Below, one piece after another: positions 25,431-32,517 of a DNA stretch of 64,000 nt. The first letter of the stretch is position 1. The number at the start of each line of letters is the position of its first letter. A model generated the notes under the pieces. It did no database searches and was not told the DNA's origin. It worked only from the letters and a program-made list of their open reading frames with translations. The stretch spans positions 117,987 through 181,986 of the forward strand of contig JBBSMQ010000001.1 in NCBI GenBank assembly GCA_038233075.1. Direction: 5' to 3'. A program made the position numbers and the translations under genes. The DNA comes from Iamia sp038233075. GTDB lineage: Bacteria; Actinomycetota; Acidimicrobiia; Acidimicrobiales; Iamiaceae.

Positions 25431-26966
25431 TCAGTCGCTGAGGGTGGGCTGGGGGGCCGCCAGGCCTCCGGCGGGCACGGGCACCCCGGCCAGCTCGGCA
25501 TCGACCACGTCAGCGCCGGCCACGGGATCGGGGTGGCGGCGACCGGGTGCGGTGCTGCGGCGGACACCCGCCGCCACGACGACGCACAACCCCGCTAGCA
25601 CCGCGGCTGCCAGGTACGCCTGGGAGTAGCTGCGCTCCAGGCCCGCCACCGGGTCGCGCACCTGCTGCACCGTCTGGAGCAGCTGGATCCCGAAGGTGAC
25701 GCCCACCTGCGAGACCATCTGCTGGGCCGCGCCGGCGACACCGAGGTCCGCCTCGTCGACTGCGTGGGCCACCGTCGAGGACATCGCCGGGTTGGAGATC
25801 CCCATCGCCACCCCGGCCAGGGCGAGGCCCCCCACGATGACCACCGTGGTCGTGCCCACCCCGATGGTGGACATCCCCACCATGGAGCCGACGAGGGCGA
25901 GCGCGCCGATGACGCCGGTGCCGCGCTCGCCCACGCGGACGACGACCAGGGCGGCCAGCGGTCCGGCCACGGCGAAGGCGAGGGGACGGGCAGTGGACAC
26001 CAGACCGGTCCGGGTCTCGTCGAAGCCGAGCACGTTCTGCATGAGCAGGGGCGTGAGCACGAAGCTGCCCATGTAGGCGGCGTTCATGAGCCCCAGCATC
26101 ACGATGGGCAGGGTGAAGTTGCGACGGCGCAGGTAGCGCGGCGGGACCAGAGGTCGCGGCGTCCGGCCCTCGTGGGCCAGGAAGCACACTCCGGCGAAGG
26201 GGGCCAGGATCAGCAGCCCGACCACGACCGGGTCCGACCACCCTCGTCCCGGAGCCAGGTTCAGGGCCACCAGCAGGGGGGTGGCAGCGAGAGCGAGGAG
26301 CACGGCACCGCCCCAGTCGAAGGCGCGCTCACCTCGACGGGGCGTCTCGGGCAGGATCCGCATCGCCACCGCCAGCGCCCCGAGGACGAGTGGCACCTGC
26401 GCCGCGAACAACACCCGCCAGCCGAAGGTGGCCACGAGGGGTCCGCCGATCACGACTCCCACGACCGGACCCCCCGCCGCGACCATCGACCACCAGCCCA
26501 GGGCTCGCACCCGCTGCGCGCGCGGGTACACCAGCGCGATCAGGGCGAAGGAGGCGGGACCGGTGGCCGCGCCTTGCGCGGCGCTCACCACGCGGAAGGC
26601 GATGAGCGAGCCCGCGCTCCAGGCCAGGGCGCTGGCCCCGGCGCTGACGGCGGCACCGGCCAGGCCGAGGAGGAACACCCGGCGCTGGCCCCACAGGTCG
26701 CCCAGCTTGCCCACGGCCGGGCCGATGATGCCGAAGGCCAGGATGGGCCCGCTGACCACCCAGGTCAGGGTGCTCTGGCTGGCCCCCAGATCGTCGGAGA
26801 TCCGGGGGATGGACACCGCGAGGATCGTCACCGTCACGTTGACCGTGAACAGGCCCAGCAGCAGGGTGACGAGGATGGTGCGCGGCGAGCGGTCCGTCTG
26901 CAGCGCCGCCTCGTCCTCCGGCCGTTCCGTGGGCCCCGGCATCGCTGGTTCCCCCTCGACGGCCAC
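25431..26966 (-). CDS. MFS transporter, DHA2-type drug exporter (second)
   Basis: 511 residues from the GTG at 26966, or 503 from the ATG at 26942. I prefer the GTG because TACGGT lies 6 nt before it, but GAGGGGG before the ATG is a fair alternative. About fourteen helices are seen, with motif A VGKLGDLWGQRRVFLLGLAG and motif C-like LGWWSMVAAGGPVVGVVIGG. It resembles the MFS at 23305 in layout. A perfect TetR-type palindrome at 26980-26995 overlaps its promoter and matches the dyad upstream of tetR at 22601. The two exporters are likely co-regulated. Confidence 0.9.
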   Translation of the reverse strand: MAVEGEPAMPGPTERPEDEAALQTDRSPRTILVTLLLGLFTVNVTVTILAVSIPRISDDLGASQSTLTWVVSGPILAFGIIGPAVGKLGDLWGQRRVFLLGLAGAAVSAGASALAWSAGSLIAFRVVSAAQGAATGPASFALIALVYPRAQRVRALGWWSMVAAGGPVVGVVIGGPLVATFGWRVLFAAQVPLVLGALAVAMRILPETPRRGERAFDWGGAVLLALAATPLLVALNLAPGRGWSDPVVVGLLILAPFAGVCFLAHEGRTPRPLVPPRYLRRRNFTLPIVMLGLMNAAYMGSFVLTPLLMQNVLGFDETRTGLVSTARPLAFAVAGPLAALVVVRVGERGTGVIGALALVGSMVGMSTIGVGTTTVVIVGGLALAGVAMGISNPAMSSTVAHAVDEADLGVAGAAQQMVSQVGVTFGIQLLQTVQQVRDPVAGLERSYSQAYLAAAVLAGLCVVVAAGVRRSTAPGRRHPDPVAGADVVDAELAGVPVPAGGLAAPQPTLSD

Positions 26967-26972
26967 GGACGG

Positions 26973-26995
26973 ACCGTACTTGACCCGCGGGTCAA
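26973..26995 (-). promoter_or_regulatory. Palindromic TetR operator and -10 box of the second MFS gene
   Basis: TTGACCCGCGGGTCAA (26980-26995) is a perfect 16-bp palindrome. On the minus strand it is followed by G and the -10-like TACGGT (26973-26978), then 6 nt to the GTG at 26966. The dyad occupies the -35/-10 spacer, an effective place for a repressor. The matching element is at 22601-22622. Confidence 0.6.
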
Positions 26996-26999
26996 TCGA

Positions 27000-27249
27000 G
27001 CTGGGGCGGGCTGTGTTCCTGGTCACCCGGGCAGCGGAGGCCGCGCCCAAACCACGCCCCGGCGGGGGAGCACGAGGGGGCGCGGGCTCCCGGAGAAACC
27101 GGGCGGGGGAGCACAAGGGGGCAGAGGCTCCGCCGGAGCCCCCTCGTCCACGGATCGGTCCAGCTTGCTGGTCGATCCGTGCGAAAGCAGCGTCGACCGG
27201 AGGGAGACACGACCAGCTCGTTCGAGAAGCTCCGCTCGAGAACGAAACC
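27000..27249. other. Structured intergenic region after the PASTA kinase gene
   Basis: About 250 bases with no gene. An imperfect direct repeat of about 30 nt (near 27061 and 27104, core GCGGGGGAGCAC) is followed by the arms AGGGGGC/GCCCCCT around an inner GGCTCCG/CGGAGCC hairpin (27116-27146). CACGGATCG and CGATCCGTG form an almost perfect 14-bp hairpin near 27150-27183 with a CTTG loop. On the minus strand these follow the kinase stop and probably act as its terminators, though there is no T tract. Confidence 0.5.
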
Positions 27250-29523
27250 TCACTCCAGGATGATGTCGACCTCGGAGCCGCGGCGGACCTCCTGGCCCGC
27301 ACCCGGGTCGGTGCCCGACGGGGTGCCCACGGCGGGGCCCCGGACCCCCCCGGCCACCAGACCCGCTCCCTCCATGGCGGCGACGGCCTCGGCCAGGGTG
27401 GCGACGCCGCTGACGTCGGGCACCGTCACCAGGTCAGGCCCCTGGGACACGACCACGGTGACGGTGCTGTCGCGGGCCACCTCGGCGCTGGCGCCGGGGT
27501 CGGTGGCGATGACGACGCCCTCGGCCACGTCATCGCTGAAGCGGGGCTCCACCGCGGCGACGAGGCCCTCGGCGGCGAGGGCGGCCACCGCCTCGTCCTG
27601 GGAGGAGCCGGCCAGGTCCGAGGGGACGGTGCGGGGCTGGGGCCCGTCGGAGACGACCAGGCCCACGGTGGCACCGGTCTCGATGCGATCGGGTAGGCCG
27701 TCGGCGACCGAGATGACGACGTCGGCCGGCACCTCCTCGTCGAAGCGACGCTCGACGTCGGGCTCCAGACCGAAGAAGGTCAGCAGGTTGGTGGCCTCCT
27801 CGGCACCCATCCCGGGCGCGACCGGGGGGAGGGCGACGAGGGTGGCGCCGACGGACACCAGCACGGTGACGGGCTGGCCCTCCTCGACCACCGTGCCGCG
27901 CCCGGGCCGGGTGCCGAGGACGTCGCCTGCGGTCGTCCCGTCCCGGCGCACCTCCTCCGAGGTGACCACCCAGCCCAGGTCGGTCAGGTTGGCCTCGGCC
28001 TCGGTGGCGGACAGGTCGGTCACCGTCGGCACCGGATGGGTGGGCGTGGCCCGGGTGAGGTCGGCGGCCAGCAGGGCCATCACCGCGCCCAGACCGGCCA
28101 CCAGCACCACCAGGAGCAGTCGCCCCGGCCAGCGACGGCGCCGTCCGGTGGGCGAGCGAGGGTCCCAGTCCTCGCCCTCGACGATGTCGTCCTCAGCCCC
28201 GCCGTCAGGGTCGTCGGCCGGCTCGGCGTCGCTCGCCACCCGCCCGAGGCGGGCGAGACCATCGTTCGCGGTGGAAGCGGATGCGGTCCCGCTCGATCCC
28301 GGGGGACGGCCAGAGGACCCGGCGCCCACCAGGACCGTGGCGTCGGCGCCAGGGGCAGGCTTGGACCCCGGTCCCGGTCGCCGACCGACCGGGCCGGCCG
28401 TGACCGCATCCTCGGCCTGGCGCGGGCCGCCCGAGAGCTCTCCCTCGTCGCCCAGTCCGTCACCGGACCGCACGAAGGCGGGGACGTCGAGATCGTCCAT
28501 GCGGTCGCGGGGTCGGCCGTCAGCCTGCTCGGCCTCCTCGCTCCGCCCGGACGACACGAAGGCGGGAACGTCGAGGTCGTCGAGGTCGTCGACGTCGGGG
28601 CGGAGCGGTCCCGTCCCCGCCAGATCCGTCAGGTCGCGGTCATCGGTCAGGTCCAGGTCGGCGCCGGCCAGCGGCACCGGGCGCGGTCGGGGGAGCTCGG
28701 CCGCGACCCGGGAGAGGGCCGTGGCGAGGCCTCGGGCGTCGGGACGCTCGTCGGGGCCGGCGGCGCCCGCCTCCGTCAACGGTCCGGCCAGCGGTCCGAG
28801 CCCGCCGGGCACGACGAGCGGTCGTCCCACCCGGGCCATGAGGGTGCCGACGGTGGTGTCGGTGGCGAAGGGGACCTCGCCGGTCACCGCCTCCACCAGC
28901 ACGAGCGCCAGGGCGTACACGTCGGCCCGCCCCGTGAGGGCCATCCCCTGGGCCTGCTCCGGGGAGGCGTAGCGGGCCGTGCCCACGACCGCCCCCTGGG
29001 GCTCGGTCCACGCCGCCTCGGCCAGGGCCCGGGCCAGGCCGAAGTCGGCGATGCGGAGGCGTCCCTCATCCCCGAAGAGGAGGTTGGCGGGCTTGACGTC
29101 GCGGTGCACGAAGCCGCGGCGGTGGGCGTAGGCCAGGCCCGACGCGGCCTGGAGGCCGACCACCAGGGCCTGGGAGGGGGTGAGGCGGTGACCGAGGTCG
29201 AGGAGGGCGCGCAGGCTGCCTCCCCCGAGGTACTCGGTGACGATCCAGGGGGAGTCGTCGCCGTCCTGTCCCCAGTCGTAGACGGCCAAGACGTGGGGGT
29301 GGTTGAGGGCGGCGGCGGCGTGGGCCTCGGCGCGGAAGCGACGCAGGAACTGCTGGTCACCGGCCAGGGCGTCATGGAGGACCTTCACCGCCACCTGGCG
29401 CCGGAGGCGCACGTCGTCGGCCACGAACACCTGGGCCGACGCCCCTCGTCCGATGGGGGCGAGGAGGCGGTAGCGGCCTCCGAGCACCCGACCGACCTGC
29501 TCGGTCATGCGGGACATCGCCAC
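27250..29523 (-). CDS. PknB-type Ser/Thr protein kinase with four PASTA repeats
   Basis: 757 residues from the GTG at 29523, chosen because TACCCT lies 6 nt upstream. ATGs at 29517 and 29508 are alternatives. The kinase domain is complete: GRGASAQVF, VAVKVL, VHRDVKPANLL, IADFGLAR and YASPEQ. The acidic juxtamembrane linker contains a duplicated DDLDVPAFV motif. One membrane helix (LLLVVLVAGLGAVMALLAADL) is followed by four PASTA modules (for example VPSDLAGSSQDEAVAALAAE and VPDVSGVATLAEAVAAMEGA). Such kinases bind peptidoglycan fragments and control wall growth and division. The kinase gene stands alone here, away from the usual division cluster. Confidence 0.93.
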   Translation of the reverse strand: MAMSRMTEQVGRVLGGRYRLLAPIGRGASAQVFVADDVRLRRQVAVKVLHDALAGDQQFLRRFRAEAHAAAALNHPHVLAVYDWGQDGDDSPWIVTEYLGGGSLRALLDLGHRLTPSQALVVGLQAASGLAYAHRRGFVHRDVKPANLLFGDEGRLRIADFGLARALAEAAWTEPQGAVVGTARYASPEQAQGMALTGRADVYALALVLVEAVTGEVPFATDTTVGTLMARVGRPLVVPGGLGPLAGPLTEAGAAGPDERPDARGLATALSRVAAELPRPRPVPLAGADLDLTDDRDLTDLAGTGPLRPDVDDLDDLDVPAFVSSGRSEEAEQADGRPRDRMDDLDVPAFVRSGDGLGDEGELSGGPRQAEDAVTAGPVGRRPGPGSKPAPGADATVLVGAGSSGRPPGSSGTASASTANDGLARLGRVASDAEPADDPDGGAEDDIVEGEDWDPRSPTGRRRRWPGRLLLVVLVAGLGAVMALLAADLTRATPTHPVPTVTDLSATEAEANLTDLGWVVTSEEVRRDGTTAGDVLGTRPGRGTVVEEGQPVTVLVSVGATLVALPPVAPGMGAEEATNLLTFFGLEPDVERRFDEEVPADVVISVADGLPDRIETGATVGLVVSDGPQPRTVPSDLAGSSQDEAVAALAAEGLVAAVEPRFSDDVAEGVVIATDPGASAEVARDSTVTVVVSQGPDLVTVPDVSGVATLAEAVAAMEGAGLVAGGVRGPAVGTPSGTDPGAGQEVRRGSEVDIILE

Positions 29524-29529
29524 GTGACG

Positions 29530-29535
29530 AGGGTA
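29530..29535 (-). promoter_or_regulatory. Predicted -10 box of the PASTA kinase gene
   Basis: TACCCT on the minus strand, 6 nt before the GTG at 29523. No Shine-Dalgarno lies at a useful distance from this GTG or from the ATGs just downstream. Confidence 0.35.
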
Positions 29536-29706
29536 CTGGCCCCCCTTCGCCGGCTCGTGCACCATCGCGACCCGCACCCGTGCCGGTGATCGATCGGCAC
29601 GCCCCCCCCGTGTGCTCCGACCACCAGAGCGGTCGGGTCAGCGAGCTCGCTGCGCGTCGGGACCGATGTCCGCAGGGCCCCGAGGTGCTGGCACCATGGA
29701 TCCGCC

Positions 29707-30309
29707 ATGGACGACCGACCCCCGCCCCCCGACCGGCCCGACGAGGGTCCGTCGCTCACCCCCGATGGGGGCGAGGTCGTGGTCAGCGAGGGCGAGGACC
29801 GATCGGACCCCTCCCTCATCCGCGACCCCCCGCCCCAGCCGCTGTTCTCGGTGCGTCGGCTGGCCATCCTGGTGGTGCTGGCCGCGGCCGTCGTCGCGCT
29901 GGTGGTGGCGGCCCGCTCCGGTGGGGGGTCGGTCGGCGAGGGCGACGATGTCGCCATCGTCGCCTACGACCCCCAGCCCGGCGGTCAGGTCGCCCGCCAG
30001 GCGCCCGTGGGCGTGGAGCTGGAGCAGGGCTACGACGGCCGGCTGACCATCAACGGCGTCGCCATCCCCGAGGAGCAGATGGTCGGGGCCATCGCCCCTG
30101 GCACCGAGGCCTACGCCAACCTCTCCGAGGAGCAGCGCCGGCTGGGTCCTCGCCCGAACAACAAGAACGTGGTGAAGTACCAGCCCGGGCCGGGCAAGGC
30201 CGTCACCAAGTACGACACCGGTGCGGTGCAGATCGGCGTGCGGTTCTGGAAGGTGGCCCAGGGTCCCGACGACGCCCGCACCATCACCTACACCATCAAG
30301 GTCTTCTGA
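29707..30309 (+). CDS. Membrane-anchored protein of unknown function
   Basis: 200 residues. A Pro/Asp/Glu-rich cytosolic segment of about 48 residues is followed by one helix (RRLAILVVLAAAVVALVVAA) and an extracytoplasmic domain of about 130 residues. That domain has regular beta-like stretches (VGVELEQGYDGRLTINGVAI and GVRFWKVAQ) and ends in TITYTIKVF, perhaps an Ig-like fold. It diverges from the PASTA kinase gene. I do not recognise a family. The ATG at 29707 is the only start before the acidic segment. Confidence 0.75.
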   Translation: MDDRPPPPDRPDEGPSLTPDGGEVVVSEGEDRSDPSLIRDPPPQPLFSVRRLAILVVLAAAVVALVVAARSGGGSVGEGDDVAIVAYDPQPGGQVARQAPVGVELEQGYDGRLTINGVAIPEEQMVGAIAPGTEAYANLSEEQRRLGPRPNNKNVVKYQPGPGKAVTKYDTGAVQIGVRFWKVAQGPDDARTITYTIKVF

Positions 30310-30455
30310 TCAGGGCCGGTCGGGGTCCGCGCCATGGGCGGGGCGGGGCGCTCTCGGCGCCGGCTCGACTCTCACCACAGCACCTCGACCTGGCCACTCG
30401 CCTCGGCGGCGTCGTGCAGGCGCCGATCCTCCGCCTGACCCCTGCCGCCGGACCC

Positions 30456-30484
30456 TTGACAAAACGATCGTTCGGTTTGATACT
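30456..30484 (+). promoter_or_regulatory. Promoter with TetR-type dyad in its spacer
   Basis: TTGACA (30456-30461) and GATACT (30479-30484) are separated by exactly 17 nt, a near-consensus housekeeping promoter. The spacer AAACGATCGTTCGGTTT contains the palindrome ACGATCGT and AAAC/GTTT ends, typical of TetR operators. The -10 box ends 5 nt before the ATG at 30490, so the tetR-P450 mRNA should be leaderless and autorepressed. Confidence 0.65.
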
Positions 30485-30489
30485 GCGGC

Positions 30490-31146
30490 ATGCCCAAGAT
30501 CAGCGACGAGCGCAGGGCCGAGGTCCGCAACCGGCTCATCGACGCCGCCGTGCACGTGCTGCTGACCGAGGGTCCGGCCGCCGCCACCAGTCGACGCATC
30601 CTCGACCGGGCGGGCCTGTCGGCCGGCGCCCTGTACCACTACTTCTCGTCGCTGGACGAGCTCTACGCGGCGGTGGCCGAGCGCCTCAGCGAGGCCGACG
30701 ATCCCTACTTCGAAAAGGTCGCCGCCGCCGGCGACGATCGGGCCGAGGTGCTGGCCGAGGTCCACGGTGCGGTGATGGCCGACATGTTCGGACCGGGCGA
30801 CAACACCATCCTCGGTTCACTCCGGGTGGCGGCCAAGAGCAACCAGGTGGTGCGCACCGCGCTCGCCCGCTTCGACGAGCTCACCGTCGAGCGCTTCGGG
30901 GCCCTCAACCGGACCAGCCAGGAGGTAGGGCTCTTCCGCGACGACGTCGATGCGGAGGCCCTGGTCGAGGTGATCAGCACGTTCCTCGAGGGCTTCGCCA
31001 CCAAGGAGGGGACCACCGGGTTCGTCACCGGCCGGGCGCACGTGCTCCGCCTCTTCCTGGAGATGCTCAGTGACCGGGTGCTCGACCCCGACAGCCCGTC
31101 GGCGCCGACGTTTCGCCACCTCATCGAGGAGATCACCACACCATGA
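30490..31146 (+). CDS. TetR family regulator of the P450 gene
   Basis: 218 residues. The N-terminal helix-turn-helix region is AAVHVLLTEGPAAATSRRIL with GLSAGALYHYFSSLDELY. The C-terminal domain, about 150 residues, has no recognised ligand pocket. The stop overlaps the ATG of a cytochrome P450 gene (ATGA), so the two are translationally coupled. The dyad in the promoter just upstream predicts autoregulation. The P450 substrate or product is the likely inducer. Confidence 0.9.
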   Translation: MPKISDERRAEVRNRLIDAAVHVLLTEGPAAATSRRILDRAGLSAGALYHYFSSLDELYAAVAERLSEADDPYFEKVAAAGDDRAEVLAEVHGAVMADMFGPGDNTILGSLRVAAKSNQVVRTALARFDELTVERFGALNRTSQEVGLFRDDVDAEALVEVISTFLEGFATKEGTTGFVTGRAHVLRLFLEMLSDRVLDPDSPSAPTFRHLIEEITTP

Positions 31147-32453
31147 CCGCCACCTTTGCCGCCCCCCGCTTCCGCTCCCTCGACACCGTCCGCTTCCTGG
31201 CCCAACCGTCGTTCCGGGCCGACCCCTATCCCCTCTACCAGCGACTCCGTGACCACGAGCGGGTGCACCACGCCAGCGTGGGAGCCACGCTCGTGAGCGG
31301 GTACGACGAGGGGCTGGCGGTGCTGAAGGACCCGCACGCCTCGAGCAACGAGGGCCTCGTGGACCTGAGGGTGCGGGCCGGCCGCGACGGAGCCGGGCTG
31401 CTGGCCGAGGCGCCCGGTCGCCTCGTCTTCAAGCTGGCCGACAGCAAGGGCGAAGGCGTCGGCGAGGGAACGTTCATCGCCCTCGTCCAACGGCTCCTGA
31501 TCAGCCTCGATCCGCCCGACCACACCCGCATCCGCGCCTTGGCGTCGCGGGCGTTCACCCCCCGGGTGGTCGAGCGGCTGCGGCCCGACATCGAGTCCCT
31601 GGCCCACCGCCTGCTCGACGACCTGGCCCTCGACGGGGGCACCGAGCTGCTGGAGTCCTACTGCTACAAGTTCCCGGTCATCGTCATCTGCGACCTGCTC
31701 GGGGTGCCCAGCGACGACCACGAACAGTTCGGAGCCTGGGTGCCCGACGTGGTGGCCGGCCTCGACGCCACGGCCGTCACCTCCCGGAAGATCCGCCAGC
31801 GGGCCGACGACGCCGCCGTCCTACTGGACCGCTACCTCCGCAAGCTCATCGACCGTCGCCGGACGAATCCCGACGACGACCTGCTCTCCGCCCTCATCGC
31901 CGCCGCCGACGGGGATGACCGCCTGACCGAGGACGAGCTGGTGGCCTTCGCCGCCCTGCTCCTCATCGCCGGCCACGAGACCACCGCCAACCTGATGGGC
32001 AACGGCATGCTGCACCTGTGGCGCCACGCGGACCAGTTCCACCGGTGGCGGACCGAGCCCGAGCTGCGGGCTCGCGGCGTCGAGGAGCTGCTCCGCTACG
32101 ACAGCCCGGTCCAGCTCGTCCAGCGCATCCCGGTCGAGCCTCTCGAGGTGGGCGGCGCGTCCATCGCACCCGGCCGGTTCGTGATCGTGCTGCTGGGGGC
32201 GGCCAACCGCGATCCCGAGCGGTTCTCCGACCCGCACCGCCTGGACCTCGGCCGTGACGAGGGCCCGCCGCTCTCCTTCGGCTTCGGAATCCACCACTGC
32301 ATCGGGGCACCGCTGGCCCGGGTCGAGGCCGAGGTGGCGCTGGGCGCACTCTTCGATCGGTTCCCCCGGCTGCGGGTGGAGCTGGACCAACCGCGCTGGA
32401 AGCCCACCCTCATCTTTCGCGGCCTGCGCGAGCTTCCGGTCCGCTGGGACTGA
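31143..32453 (+). CDS. Cytochrome P450
   Basis: 436 residues, a soluble bacterial P450. The I-helix oxygen-binding motif is LLIAGHETTANL. The ExxR motif is in VEELLRYDSPVQL. The heme-binding segment FGFGIHHCIGAPLAR contains the proximal cysteine. The substrate cannot be predicted. No ferredoxin or reductase gene lies nearby, so redox partners must come from elsewhere. It is cotranscribed with the TetR gene that overlaps it. Confidence 0.94.
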   Translation: MTATFAAPRFRSLDTVRFLAQPSFRADPYPLYQRLRDHERVHHASVGATLVSGYDEGLAVLKDPHASSNEGLVDLRVRAGRDGAGLLAEAPGRLVFKLADSKGEGVGEGTFIALVQRLLISLDPPDHTRIRALASRAFTPRVVERLRPDIESLAHRLLDDLALDGGTELLESYCYKFPVIVICDLLGVPSDDHEQFGAWVPDVVAGLDATAVTSRKIRQRADDAAVLLDRYLRKLIDRRRTNPDDDLLSALIAAADGDDRLTEDELVAFAALLLIAGHETTANLMGNGMLHLWRHADQFHRWRTEPELRARGVEELLRYDSPVQLVQRIPVEPLEVGGASIAPGRFVIVLLGAANRDPERFSDPHRLDLGRDEGPPLSFGFGIHHCIGAPLARVEAEVALGALFDRFPRLRVELDQPRWKPTLIFRGLRELPVRWD

Positions 32454-32517
32454 CGACACCGGGACCGTCCACCCCGCTTCTCGCGAGAACGTGGGAGCGG
32501 CGGGCGGGCGAGAACGG

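Noticed and set aside
26281..28972. Long plus-strand ORFs opposite the second MFS and PASTA kinase genes
   Set aside because: Low-complexity antisense readings of well-supported genes.
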